A stretch of 64,000 nt of DNA from assembly GCF_029991245.1 (NCBI RefSeq), contig NZ_JAIVFO010000007.1:1-64000 (forward strand), given 5' to 3'. The DNA is from Xanthobacter autotrophicus. GTDB lineage: Bacteria > Pseudomonadota > Alphaproteobacteria > Rhizobiales > Xanthobacteraceae. The translations under genes were made by a program, and so were the position numbers. Position 1 is the first letter of the stretch. Every line of letters begins with the position of its first letter. The notes beneath the pieces were generated by a model. That model was not told the DNA's origin, ran no database searches, and saw only the letters and a list, made by a program, of their open reading frames with translations. This document shows positions 27,240-35,817 of this stretch, piece after piece.

Positions 27240-27617
27240 ATGAACATCCTCCTTGCGCCATCCCTCCCCTGGACCGATCGCGCCGCGCTTCCGAACGAGC
27301 CGGGTGTCTACGTGATCGCCAAGGAGGGTGAGGTGATCTACGTCGGCAAGACGTGGGGTGGGGAAGGCCTCAGGGGTAGAATCGGGGATTTCCATCGCTC
27401 TGCCACCACAGGCATGAAGGGGCATGCTGGTGGGGTGACTTACTTCGGTAAATTTGGCGCCATCGATCCGGCCCCCATGTCGGTGAGCGTCCACGTGCCC
27501 GTGATTATCCGCCGCGACTCCGACGTCCTATATCCTTATATCCAGTACGTTGAGCGTCGGCTCATTTGGGAGCATGTCGAGCGGCACGGCCGGCTGCCGC
27601 GTTGCAACAGCGAGTAG
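27240..27617 (+). CDS. Small GIY-YIG nuclease
   Basis: 125 residues from the ATG at 27240 (an in-frame TTG at 27210 is the alternative). The GIY-YIG core reads GVYVIAKEGEVIYVGKT, followed by the Arg helix LRGRIGDFHRS, the metal-binding Glu in YVERRLIWEH and a terminal Asn in RCNSE. All catalytic positions are therefore present. Compact GIY-YIG proteins include type II restriction enzymes. Its pairing with a controller-like regulator and C-box suggests a restriction nuclease origin, though a methylase is lacking. Confidence 0.8.
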   Translation: MNILLAPSLPWTDRAALPNEPGVYVIAKEGEVIYVGKTWGGEGLRGRIGDFHRSATTGMKGHAGGVTYFGKFGAIDPAPMSVSVHVPVIIRRDSDVLYPYIQYVERRLIWEHVERHGRLPRCNSE

Positions 27618-28256
27618 GGCGCCCCGGGGCACCAGGCCGTGCCCGCAACGCCGGTGCATGCCACCTCGGGCGTCAGTGAGCGCCGTACGCGATTGAGGGC
27701 ACATCCCCGGAGGGTACAATCACCGCCGAGGCGCGGCGGATGGTGCTATCAGGTTGGGGACGCGGAGTATCCCGCCAAGCGTTAAAGACCATTCAATCGC
27801 ACCAGCAGCGTCCGACCTCGGCCGCCCGTACCCAGCACCTTGTATGTCAGTCGGTGGCCGAAGGAGGCACGTCACGGGCGTCAGCTGAAGCCGGCAAGCG
27901 GACGGATACAAAATGTCCGAATAGCGAGCGCTCCCGGGACAAATGATGCCTTGTGGGCACGGTGGGAAGGCTATTGCTCACCCAAGGCGGCGTTGGAGGG
28001 AGGTGGCCGAGCCGAGAGGTATTGGCATCGCAGGGCAATCAGTGGGGCCCGCCACCTCGACGGGTCGATATTGAGTCGCAGTGTCGTGTTGAAGGGCTCA
28101 ACCCGCCGCGATCGTGAGTTGGGCGCCGGTTCGAAATGCTGCAGATGCCTTTTCTGGGGCTCTGAGCCCGCTTCCTTGGGCGTAGGCCAAGCTGCCCAGG
28201 TGGCCGTTCCGCTCCTTCTCGCGCTGGACATGGTATCGCTAGCAGAGGGCGTGCGA
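27618..28256. other. Gene-free stretch inside the island
   Basis: About 640 bp with only short, low-quality frames on both strands. I see no repeat, RNA or transposase motif. It may be decayed coding DNA. Confidence 0.5.
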
Positions 28257-28290
28257 TTTGAAAAAGCCGGCGGGACCGTCCCGCCGGCTC
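28257..28290 (-). terminator. Rho-independent terminator
   Basis: On the minus strand AGCCGGCGGGA pairs perfectly with TCCCGCCGGCT around a 3-nt loop and is followed by TTTTTCAAAT. It ends transcription of the gene at 28312-28620. Confidence 0.9.
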
Positions 28291-28311
28291 CATAGGATAT
28301 CAACCAAGGTC

Positions 28312-28620
28312 TTACGCGGCTGGGACTTCGCTGCCGCTTTCAAGCAGCCGGCGGAAGTTCTTCTCCCGAACCTTTAGGTCGTCGACGATGCGCTGGGCTA
28401 CGAGAGTGATGATGCGTTCAGCATCATCGCGGCATGACAAAGCAATGGCCAGCGCGATCACGCTCACGAGGGCGTCTATGATTTCTCCAGTGTGGAGGGC
28501 CGCGCCGCCTACATTTTGATTGTAAGACGTCTTCATGATGGCATCGATAACGGCATGCTCAATGCGGTTGCGATATTGGGTGTCGAGGGTGTGAGACAAG
28601 AGAGCATCTTTCTGCGCCAC
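28312..28620 (-). CDS. Hypothetical protein
   Basis: 102 residues from a GTG at 28620. Mostly helical, with a hydrophobic middle (IIDALVSVIALAIALSC, about residues 47-63) that could be a membrane or buried helix. Family not recognised. It precedes a clear terminator and lies downstream of the prim-pol gene with palindromic element C between them, so the two may share a transcript. The start is uncertain because no strong ribosome site is visible. Confidence 0.6.
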   Translation of the reverse strand: MAQKDALLSHTLDTQYRNRIEHAVIDAIMKTSYNQNVGGAALHTGEIIDALVSVIALAIALSCRDDAERIITLVAQRIVDDLKVREKNFRRLLESGSEVPAA

Positions 28621-28686
28621 ATGGGCGCGGTTACGGGTTTACGCTTTGTTGTGGCGGGTTTTGCCGGGATTTCCGGACAGGGCCGA

Positions 28687-28729
28687 GGTCGTGCTCAAAA
28701 CCCCTGAAATAGGAATTTAGAGCACCACT
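28687..28729 (-). repeat. Palindromic island repeat, copy C
   Basis: 43 bp, right arm AGGAATTTAGAGCACCAC. On the minus strand it begins 4 nt after the stop of the prim-pol gene, after TGACCCGAG, exactly as copy B follows the gene at 15292-15534. Confidence 0.7.
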
Positions 28730-28733
28730 CGGG

Positions 28734-30521
28734 TCAGGTCCCTTTCTTGGAAGGCAAGGACCAGAAGGACGAGGTGCCTTTGCGGACCATGCGAACATTG
28801 AGTTCCTTGGCGACCCGCCGCACGGTGATCCAAGCGAAGGAGCGAGCATCGGCAGCCAAGCGCACCGCGCGGGAATCGCGCGCACCTGTAGCGAGCAGTG
28901 CCTCAAGGAATGCCCGAACATCCTCGCTTTCGCGGGCGGGGCGTCCGGGTCCTTGGTTCGGCGGCGCCTGCAGGAGTTGGTCCGAGGTCAGATTTTTGTC
29001 GATGCCGAGCCATTTCACCACCGGCACACCATCTCGCGAACGCGATGTGAGCGTGAAGGTGATGGTCGGGCCGAGCGGGCCGTAGTTCGACTTGGAGTGT
29101 CCCAATGCGCGGACCTCGGCGTCTTGCGGATGCCGAGCCATGACGAGGGCCGAACGCACGCTGCCGATGATGGCGACCGAACCATGCCCCTGCATCAGGG
29201 CATCACCCTGCCGGCTCTTGCGCAGGTGGCGCACGACGAGGATGGCGCAGTCGCTGTCCCGTGCAATACGAGCAAGCCCGACAAAGAACTGGGTCATGTC
29301 GGTCGCCTTATGGACGTCCGTGCCCGCCCCCATATAGGCGACGAGCGGATCGATCACGACAAGAGCTGGTGTCGCCTCGGCAATCTTCTGCCGAAGGAGG
29401 TCGAGACCACTCTCGTCGAGTGTGAACAACTCCTGCGCGAACCATATGTGGCCCTTCGATACGTCTGCCCCGTTGGCGATCAGTCGTGGTTTGAGCACGC
29501 GTGCGGGATCGTCCTCGGCGCTGAGGATCACCACGACGCCCTTTGGGACGTCGGGAGACCAGGGAACGCTCTTCCCCATCGTGAGGGCCGCGATGAGGGC
29601 CATGGTGAAGTTGGACTTCCCGATACCGGGATCGCCTTCGAGCACCATCACCACGCCGCGCGGCAGGATCGGGCGATAGAGCCAGCGCACTTCCTCGACC
29701 TTCACATATGCGAGGTCCCCGAAGGCCTTCTCGGAGGGGGGCGGGTAGGAGCTGATGCTCTTGGCGATCTTGTCTACCTCGCGAGGGGGGAGGGGCGGGT
29801 CACACATTTCCTCGTTGATTGCCGCGAGACTTTCGGCGATCGCGTTCTCTGGGGTGCCCTTGGCGCGTAGCGTGCCGGCGATGCTGGCGAGGTGCGTGTT
29901 CCGGCCACCTTCGCCAACTTTCTTCCTCGACATGCTGAAATCCACCTGGACCGAGCGGCGAGGCTTGAATACCTGTAGGTTGAGCTCCGCCGTGAGGTCG
30001 GGAGCATGCCGCCATCGATAGCGCTTCCCGGAAACGTGCATCGAGGGCGCGACCACAACATAGCCGTTGCCATTGTACCGGAAGTCGACTCCGACAAGCT
30101 TCGGCGCTTTCCAGGCGCCGAGCCCGTGGCAAGTAAAGAAGCAATGGCGCCCCCTACCTGTCCGTTGAGAAAGCGTTTCAGGCAGATTGAGCCCCTTAAC
30201 TGAGGCTTCGCCTTTCGGGCCGTCTATGTCTACGATCAATACATCGTCGGTCGGTACCAAGCCAAGATTCGCGTTGGGATACTTGGTAAAGATCTGATTA
30301 AGCTTATCGGGATCGGTCGTGGCGTCCTTGAAGCCATGCGGGAAAAGGCGTGTCATCGGGTGCTTGCCGGGATGGGAGCAAGCCGGGTCTCCGCAGTCGC
30401 ATACGCCGTCGCTCACGCCGTAGAGCGCGAGGACGGGGTGGCCTGCTTCTGCATATGCCAGCGCAGCGGCCTTCCTGTCAGGCGAACGCATAGACTCCAT
30501 CAGTCGAAACGGCTTTCGCAT
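28734..30521 (-). CDS. Primase-polymerase/AAA ATPase replication protein
   Basis: 595 residues. An N-terminal bifunctional primase-polymerase domain (about 15-195, with the acidic VLIVDIDGPKGE and GRGRHCFF motifs) is followed by a primase C-terminal segment (about 205-270) and a RecA-like ATPase domain (about 280-500) with Walker A GDPGIGKSN and Walker B ALVVIDPLV. A winged-helix-like end follows. Such proteins prime and drive replication of plasmids, phages and satellites, so it is probably the island's own replication initiator after excision. Confidence 0.85.
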   Translation of the reverse strand: MRKPFRLMESMRSPDRKAAALAYAEAGHPVLALYGVSDGVCDCGDPACSHPGKHPMTRLFPHGFKDATTDPDKLNQIFTKYPNANLGLVPTDDVLIVDIDGPKGEASVKGLNLPETLSQRTGRGRHCFFTCHGLGAWKAPKLVGVDFRYNGNGYVVVAPSMHVSGKRYRWRHAPDLTAELNLQVFKPRRSVQVDFSMSRKKVGEGGRNTHLASIAGTLRAKGTPENAIAESLAAINEEMCDPPLPPREVDKIAKSISSYPPPSEKAFGDLAYVKVEEVRWLYRPILPRGVVMVLEGDPGIGKSNFTMALIAALTMGKSVPWSPDVPKGVVVILSAEDDPARVLKPRLIANGADVSKGHIWFAQELFTLDESGLDLLRQKIAEATPALVVIDPLVAYMGAGTDVHKATDMTQFFVGLARIARDSDCAILVVRHLRKSRQGDALMQGHGSVAIIGSVRSALVMARHPQDAEVRALGHSKSNYGPLGPTITFTLTSRSRDGVPVVKWLGIDKNLTSDQLLQAPPNQGPGRPARESEDVRAFLEALLATGARDSRAVRLAADARSFAWITVRRVAKELNVRMVRKGTSSFWSLPSKKGT

Positions 30522-30656
30522 GATCAGGATCCTTGGACAAAAGGTGTTGTGGCATCAGCTCGTGCGACCCGCCGGCGAAGGCGTGCGCAATCGTTCATGC
30601 TGGTGGGCATGTTGGGGCCTTTGATTTGGAGGATTTCGGGAGGCGCTATGGCGCCA

Positions 30657-30980
30657 TCAGGCGTAATCTGCGTAAACGTGCTGGGCACGCTCGGCACGCC
30701 GCTCTTCAATCCAGTTTAGAATTTCGGTGCGGTCCCAGCAGACTCTGGTGCCGCCGATGCGAATGCGGCGGGGAAACCGCCCCCGCGCCTCGTTGCGCAG
30801 CCAGGTTACGTTGCTACCGGGGATTCCGAGCGCCCTCACTTCGGCGCGCGAGAGGAGGATCTGCTCGGCAGAAATGTGCCGGGCAGGGGACAGGGCATTG
30901 CCGTCCGTCGCCGTACCGCCTCTCAGAAGGCAGGCGTGGGAGACCTCACGGTCGGGAATGGGGCCAAAGGGGTCTCGCAT
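30657..30980 (-). CDS. AlpA-like helix-turn-helix protein (possible excisionase)
   Basis: 107 residues with a GGAGAAGG ribosome site before the ATG at 30980. The C-terminal half is a MerR/AlpA-type winged helix: ILLSRAEVRALGIPGSNVTW, FPRRIRIGGTRVCW and a long helix TEILNWIEERRAER. In P4-type islands AlpA-like proteins act as excisionase or activate the integrase. It is about 730 bp downstream of the integrase in the same direction and directly before the prim-pol gene. Confidence 0.8.
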   Translation of the reverse strand: MRDPFGPIPDREVSHACLLRGGTATDGNALSPARHISAEQILLSRAEVRALGIPGSNVTWLRNEARGRFPRRIRIGGTRVCWDRTEILNWIEERRAERAQHVYADYA

Positions 30981-31061
30981 TTGCCTTCTCCAGTGCTGGC
31001 GTGATCAATGCCGGCAATGGAAGCAGATGGGCGGGTGCAGGTCGTCCGAGATTGGGGCGAT

Positions 31062-31835
31062 TTAATTGTCGGATTCCCGGTACTCGTCAAAAATGCGGGA
31101 GATGAGCTGTAGGGCCTCGGTGCGGCTCGGGCTATGGGCTTCGGGGTTCCATTCATCTAAATTGTCAAGAGTCTTTTCGAGCAATATTTTCTTTGTACGC
31201 GGCAAACCGCAGCGCTCTATTTCTGAGCGGCTTATTCGTTCAAATGCAAACCAGTCGTTTATGCTTTCATTCGTATCCCAGGCACGCCTTTGATCTAGCG
31301 CGTCGACAAGATCTTTTGCATCCGTTTCGGCAGGCCAGCTTGGCGCGTTTTTGAGGTCATGCATCCCGATCATGCTTTTACGAACATCAATATTAATATC
31401 GTAAAATAGTCTAATCTGGTCTGTAATAGGAAGAAATTCATCGTCAGCGTTCCGGAGGAATGCGGGAATTTCCTGCCGCCCGATCATTCGTAACAATCTA
31501 CGACTGACTTCCGCCCGGCGGAATTTCTCACCTTGCCCAGCAGCATGAATGCCTTCGGGTGTGCTTGGTTCGTTAGATTGAATTCCCAAACGCCCCGTTG
31601 TCTTGGCCTTCTCATGGAGGGGAAAGCGGGCAGATGCCTTTTTGATTGGGACTTCGGTCCAAGACCAGCCAACCGGAAACAGGCAAAATCCCGTGAGATT
31701 CGCTGCGATGGTTAGATCAATACGCCACTGTTCGGCGCTCCACTCTTTGATTTGGCGCCAGACGTGCTCGAAGCGGTCTTTTGTGGCCTTCGCTGCAGCC
31801 TTTTGTTTATCGCCTGTTCCAGATGTGTTTCCCAT
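31062..31835 (-). CDS. Hypothetical protein overlapping the integrase 3' end
   Basis: 257 residues, soluble, charged and predicted helical. No family recognised. Its first 124 bp overlap the integrase end in another frame, so the two are probably coupled. Composition is slightly more AT-rich than the integrase. A start further downstream would remove the overlap but no better ribosome site is visible. Confidence 0.6.
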   Translation of the reverse strand: MGNTSGTGDKQKAAAKATKDRFEHVWRQIKEWSAEQWRIDLTIAANLTGFCLFPVGWSWTEVPIKKASARFPLHEKAKTTGRLGIQSNEPSTPEGIHAAGQGEKFRRAEVSRRLLRMIGRQEIPAFLRNADDEFLPITDQIRLFYDINIDVRKSMIGMHDLKNAPSWPAETDAKDLVDALDQRRAWDTNESINDWFAFERISRSEIERCGLPRTKKILLEKTLDNLDEWNPEAHSPSRTEALQLISRIFDEYRESDN

Positions 31836-32941
31836 TTTGCAAGCGCCGCCAGCTTTTCGTCACGATAGGCGTGGCGATTATAGACGGCCGCGACGCCGGA
31901 GACGATGCCGCTCTTATGGTTGAGCACAGCCTCGATGACATGGGGCTGGACCCCCATCATGGCCATGTTGGTGGCGACGGTGCGCCGGATGTCGTGCATG
32001 CGCCAGTCGTCGGCGCCTGCGGCCTTCTCCAGGCGTGCCTTCAGTCGTCCAAAGCCCGATATCGCCGTGCGCCCCGTGGTGGTGAACACGAAGTCCGAGC
32101 CTGCGAAGCGGGGAAGGGCGCTCAAGATCGAGAGGGCCAAGGGAGCCAGGGGCACAACGTGCTGTGTGGCATTCTTCGTGCGCTTCGCCGGGAGGGTCCA
32201 TGTGCCCTTGTCGAGGTCAAGTTCGGACCAGCGCATCCCGGCAACCTCTCCCCGGCGCTGGCCGGTGAGGATGACCATCTTGGCGAAGGGCTCGAATGGG
32301 AAGCCTTCGCCCTCGGCTGCGCGCCAGCAAGCGACAATTTCGTCGTCGGTCAGGACGCGGTCGCGTGCGACTTCCTTCGCTGGCGCCTTCAGGGCAGCCA
32401 CCGGGTTCACTTCGATCGAGCCACGGTCCAGGCACCAGGCGAATAGCTTTTTGATCGCAGCCAGCGCCCGGTTCGCTCCAGTGCCCAGGCCGGAGGTCGT
32501 GAGCCCGTCGAGCACGTTCACAACGTCGGCACGCTTGATCCCATCAATGGGGGTGCTGTGCAGAGCCGCGAACTTGTCGAGGACCCTCTGCGTGGATTTC
32601 CAGCTACGGTTGCGCGGCTTGGCATAGAGTTCGATAAACTGGGGGATAACCTTGCCAAGGGTGAGCCGGACCGCTGGTTCCTCGTCGAAGGTGCCGAGCT
32701 GGATCTGGCGCAGCACCTCGCGGGCTTTGTCGCGGGCGTCGGCAAGGCTGAGGATGGGATAGGTGCCGAGCTTGATCCGACGCGCGCGATCTTTCACGGT
32801 CGTGGCGAGATACCAGACTTTGGCGCCCGTCGCCGATACGCGGATCATGAGGCCCACGACAACATCATCACGCACTTCGTACCGTTTCGTGGTCGCGGCC
32901 TGGAGGCTATCGAGAAGCTTGGGTGTGAGTTTCTTGCGCAT
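31712..32941 (-). CDS. int: Tyrosine integrase of the P4 type
   Basis: 409 residues from the ATG at 32941 (MRKKLTPKLL); a longer frame adds seven residues with less family similarity. Domains: DUF4102-like arm-binding N terminus (about 1-90), core-binding helices (about 100-190) and catalytic domain (about 195-375). Catalytic residues are visible: Arg229 in TGQRRGE, His316 and Arg319 in MHDIRR, His342 in LNHKSG and Tyr354 in YNRHAY. It would recombine the tRNA-Phe attachment sites. It lies about 2.9 kb from the right border. A Lys/Ser/Ala-rich tail of about 20 residues extends past the normal end. Confidence 0.95.
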   Translation of the reverse strand: MRKKLTPKLLDSLQAATTKRYEVRDDVVVGLMIRVSATGAKVWYLATTVKDRARRIKLGTYPILSLADARDKAREVLRQIQLGTFDEEPAVRLTLGKVIPQFIELYAKPRNRSWKSTQRVLDKFAALHSTPIDGIKRADVVNVLDGLTTSGLGTGANRALAAIKKLFAWCLDRGSIEVNPVAALKAPAKEVARDRVLTDDEIVACWRAAEGEGFPFEPFAKMVILTGQRRGEVAGMRWSELDLDKGTWTLPAKRTKNATQHVVPLAPLALSILSALPRFAGSDFVFTTTGRTAISGFGRLKARLEKAAGADDWRMHDIRRTVATNMAMMGVQPHVIEAVLNHKSGIVSGVAAVYNRHAYRDEKLAALAKWETHLEQAINKRLQRRPQKTASSTSGAKSKSGAPNSGVLI

Positions 32942-33061
32942 GACGCGCACGATGACACCCAAGGGGCGGCTCTGTCAGGGTACGGTTTGGAGACATCTGA
33001 AAGGGGGATAGCGCTTTCAGATGAATTAAAAATGCGGACGATAGAAGGGACGAAATAAACG

Positions 33062-33850
33062 ATGAATAGTTTGACGCCTATAGAAGAGCCGATCACTTTC
33101 GACGAAAATGTCCAGAATCGGATTGGAAAATACGTTTATCGCTTGATCGACCCGCGGTCTGGCGAGACGTTTTACGTCGGCAAAGGAACTGGAAATCGCG
33201 TCTTCGAACACGCGCGGGGCGATATCGTCCCTGAGCCCGATGCGCTGCTGCCGCCAAAGCTGGACATCATCCGAGCCATCAAAGCGGAAGGCCTTCAGGT
33301 TCATCATGTCATTCACCGCCATGGATTGAACGATGATCAGGCCTTCCTGGTTGAGGCGGCGCTGATCGATGCCTATCCCAAGCTTACGAATGCCGTCAGC
33401 GGCCACGGCTCCGGCGATACCGGATTGATGACAGCCAAAGAGATTGTCATCAAATACGGCCTGCCTGAGCTTGAAACAGATCCGCCTGACAGGTTGGTCC
33501 TGATCAACATCAGGAAGCTCGACAATCGCGATGACGAGAAGGCTATTTTCCAGCTTGTTCGCTACTGCTGGCGGATCAACAAGGTGCGGGCCGAAAAGGC
33601 GGATTATGTGCTCGCCGTTTTGCGCGGTGTCGTTCTCGGCGCGTATGTCGCTGACCAATGGCTTCCGGCAACGCGGGAAAACTTCCCCGAGATCGGCTAC
33701 GCCGATGGTTCGGAGGCGCACCGCCGGGGCTTCCGGGGCCGGGTAGCTCCTCCCGAGATTCGGGAGCGCTATGTCGGGGCCTTCGGAAAACGCATCGTGC
33801 AGCCGGAACTGCGGCATGACCAGTACCCCATCCGGTACTGGAGGTGTTGA
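33062..33850 (+). CDS. LEM-3-like GIY-YIG domain protein
   Basis: 262 residues. The N-terminal GIY-YIG-type domain (about 20-115) shows KYVYRLIDPRSGETFYVGKG, then GNRVFEHARG and FLVEAALIDAYP, the form of the LEM-3-like nuclease subgroup. The C-terminal 140 residues form a second domain seen in such proteins. Nuclease activity is likely but the substrate is unknown. It is the second GIY-YIG protein on the island, and stands alone between the integrase and TacAT. Confidence 0.8.
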   Translation: MNSLTPIEEPITFDENVQNRIGKYVYRLIDPRSGETFYVGKGTGNRVFEHARGDIVPEPDALLPPKLDIIRAIKAEGLQVHHVIHRHGLNDDQAFLVEAALIDAYPKLTNAVSGHGSGDTGLMTAKEIVIKYGLPELETDPPDRLVLINIRKLDNRDDEKAIFQLVRYCWRINKVRAEKADYVLAVLRGVVLGAYVADQWLPATRENFPEIGYADGSEAHRRGFRGRVAPPEIRERYVGAFGKRIVQPELRHDQYPIRYWRC

Positions 33851-33935
33851 AAGGTGACCCGGTGGCGCGCGGCACGGATATCAGCTTGCCTGAGTGAGCT
33901 GGCGGCGCAATGCTATCGCTGCGCAGGACCAGCCT

Positions 33936-34433
33936 TCAGATGGCCGCCCGCAACTCATCCAGCGTGACCATGAGCGTTGCGGGTTCCGATGGAGAAGGCG
34001 CAAGCCCAAGGGCGCGGTAGCATGCAGCAGCGTCCTCTGAAATCGCATGCACCATGAGCCCTCGAATGCCGATGGCATCGGCGGCAGATAGGATACGCAG
34101 GGCCGCATCGCGGAACAGCGCACGCCCGAGGCCTTGTGCCTGGAACTGCACGTCGATCGCAAGGCGGCCGAGGATCGCCATGGGGATCGGATCGGGCATG
34201 TTGCGCCTCAGCTTGCCTGTCGCGACCGTGCAGGCCAAAGCACCGGATGCAAGGGCGTAGTAGGCGACAACACGGTTGTCGGTGGTCACCACATATGTGC
34301 GCGACGCCCCGGCTTTCTGGTTGGTCAGCGAACGGCGCTTCAGCCACTCGTCGAGGCTCGGATGGCCGCAGGAAAAGGATGCAACATCGTGATGGGGCTG
34401 GATCGGTTCCGGCGCGGCCAGCGTCATTCCCAC
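33936..34433 (-). CDS. tacT: TacT-like GNAT acetyltransferase toxin
   Basis: 165 residues of the GNAT fold: FSCGHPSLDEWLKRRSL at the N terminus, the acetyl-CoA loop QAQGLGRALFRDA near 100, and YRALGLAPSP with the conserved Tyr near 139. Toxins of this type acetylate aminoacyl-tRNA and block translation. The start overlaps the antitoxin gene by 10 bp. The paired antitoxin and a palindromic operator upstream make the toxin-antitoxin call strong; it probably stabilises the island. Confidence 0.9.
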   Translation of the reverse strand: MGMTLAAPEPIQPHHDVASFSCGHPSLDEWLKRRSLTNQKAGASRTYVVTTDNRVVAYYALASGALACTVATGKLRRNMPDPIPMAILGRLAIDVQFQAQGLGRALFRDAALRILSAADAIGIRGLMVHAISEDAAACYRALGLAPSPSEPATLMVTLDELRAAI

Positions 34434-34693
34434 GGAGCCTTCGTCCGCATGGTCCGCTTCAGGCGCTCGTTAGGGGCGGGCGGTGCATCCAGACGTGCCA
34501 GGAAGTCGGCATAGGCTTCTTCCCCGACATGGACCACCGTCCGATCCAGCAACACATCTTCGGCTGCGCGGCGAGCGGCTTCGAGAATGAAATCCGTGCG
34601 CGTCTTGCCCTGTGCCTTGGCGGCCCAATCGAATAGGCTGCGGTCCTCTGGCTTGATGCGCATATTGAGCGTGTCGCGGGCGGTGGCCGTCAT
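34424..34693 (-). CDS. tacA: TacA-like antitoxin (DUF1778)
   Basis: 89 residues from the ATG at 34693. The ribbon-helix-helix N terminus (TARDTLNMRIKPEDRSLFDW and KTRTDFILEAARRAA) binds the operator; the C-terminal tail (ADFLARLDAPPAPNERL) is the toxin-neutralising part in this family. An in-frame GTG- or ATG-started longer version lacks support. The perfect palindrome at 34730-34744 is about 37 bp upstream of the start and is the probable site of autorepression. Confidence 0.9.
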   Translation of the reverse strand: MTATARDTLNMRIKPEDRSLFDWAAKAQGKTRTDFILEAARRAAEDVLLDRTVVHVGEEAYADFLARLDAPPAPNERLKRTMRTKAPWE

Positions 34694-34729
34694 GGTGATA
34701 TCTCCAGTGCCCTGCACATATCACGATGC

Positions 34730-34744
34730 AATGACAATGTCATT
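34730..34744 (-). promoter_or_regulatory. TacAT operator
   Basis: AATGACAATGTCATT is a perfect 7+1+7 palindrome upstream of tacA, a typical ribbon-helix-helix target. The same spacing and near-identical sequence recur at 35610-35624. Confidence 0.75.
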
Positions 34745-34757
34745 ACACGCTGACGCC

Positions 34758-35415
34758 CTATTTGGATGTGCGGAGTGGGTTTTCGACCATTGGTGTGTCG
34801 ACCGATCCGACCGGGATATAGAGATAACGCAAGCGGCCGCTGACGCACCCGATGTCGGCATAGTCGCGCCATTGAAGGGGGTAGTGGCCGGTTATGACGA
34901 GCGGGGTCTCGCGCCCCTTTGTAGTCCACGTTCCGGCGCCCTCCGCCCAGGCAAGTGTGCCGTTCAGAATGCGGAGATCGGCGAGATCAAAGGCGGTATC
35001 GAAAGTGTCGGCGCGCCGACGGCTCGACCAATAGGCGGGGTCATTAGTGAGAATGAGGACACCCCCAGTCGCGCCGAACCGCTGGCAGAAACTCTCGATG
35101 CGGACAACATCTTTGCAGACGTCGTAGCGGCGGATGTCGTGGGCACTCTGGTTGCGGAGCTGGAACCGCTCGCCATCCACGGTCGTGTCGGTTGAGCGAC
35201 AGAGATAGTTCGAGTCCGAACAAAGCGCTGCTCTTGCGGAGGAGTACGTCGAGACTGGCGCGAGCGGTATATCCGAAGGGATATTCGAGACGGACCAGAA
35301 TATCGGGATCTGTGGTTTTAAGTTTGATCGCCAGCTCGTGCTGGAAGTCCGCTTCAGAATGAAAGATGGGACGCCGGCTGGCGAGCCGCGACATCAAGGC
35401 TTCGATAATCACCAT
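34758..35415 (-). pseudogene. Frameshifted nuclease-like protein gene
   Basis: The first frame (ATG at 35415, MVIIEALMSRLASRRP) carries a segment FHSEADFQHELAIKL and ends its sensible reading at FGLEL near 35210; the second frame picks up at YLCRSTDTTVDGERFQLRNQ and runs to 34758. The join lacks about 5 bases (expected Leu-Lys-Tyr). Together they give about 215 residues of a family that looks like a restriction-endonuclease-type fold (acidic residues in SEADF and LDV, then an E-x-K-like ELK position that is the one hit). The frameshift removes that site. Confidence 0.7.
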
Positions 35416-35817
35416 GTTCTGCTTCAACCCACCAGTTTGGCGCCATTCTCTGCCTATCAAGCCGCCGCTGCTCTTCGAAAGTGATCGACGGTCTCTCTCC
35501 ACTTGCGGTGGTGATTGTGCATTTCGATCGCCGCCGGCATGAAGCATGTGCGTCGCACGGACAGGGCTATCATGGTGGGATCTCCAACATCCCGCATATA
35601 CAGCGAGGCAATGACACTGTCATTACGGACTATCGCACTACCATTCCCGTCCGAATTGGGATGCGCGGGGTGCGCCATGGGTGTGAGAACGAGGTTGCTT
35701 GGCCGAAGCGCGATGGCGAGGCGTGAAAGGGTCTGGAACCAATATACCAACAGTGCTAGCCGGTTAGCGAAACAGGTCGGGGCGAACTGAAGCGGTCGGA
35801 GCTTTATTCAAGGCTTT
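35416..35817. other. Decayed DNA at the right end of the island
   Basis: No convincing gene. The stretch near 35570-35630 copies the tacA upstream region (GGTG.GATCTCC, CGCATATA and the operator), but the sequence downstream of it does not encode an antitoxin. It looks like the leader of a lost second toxin-antitoxin pair. Confidence 0.6.
35610..35624 (-). promoter_or_regulatory. Second TacA-type operator, orphan
   Basis: AATGACACTGTCATT differs from the tacA operator only in the central base of the palindrome. It is followed on the minus strand by ATCTCC and an ATG in the same arrangement as tacA, but no antitoxin frame follows. Confidence 0.6.

Noticed and set aside
30524-30709. 61-codon minus-strand frame between prim-pol and AlpA-like genes
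   Set aside because: Overlaps the better supported AlpA-like gene, with no ribosome site or recognisable motif.
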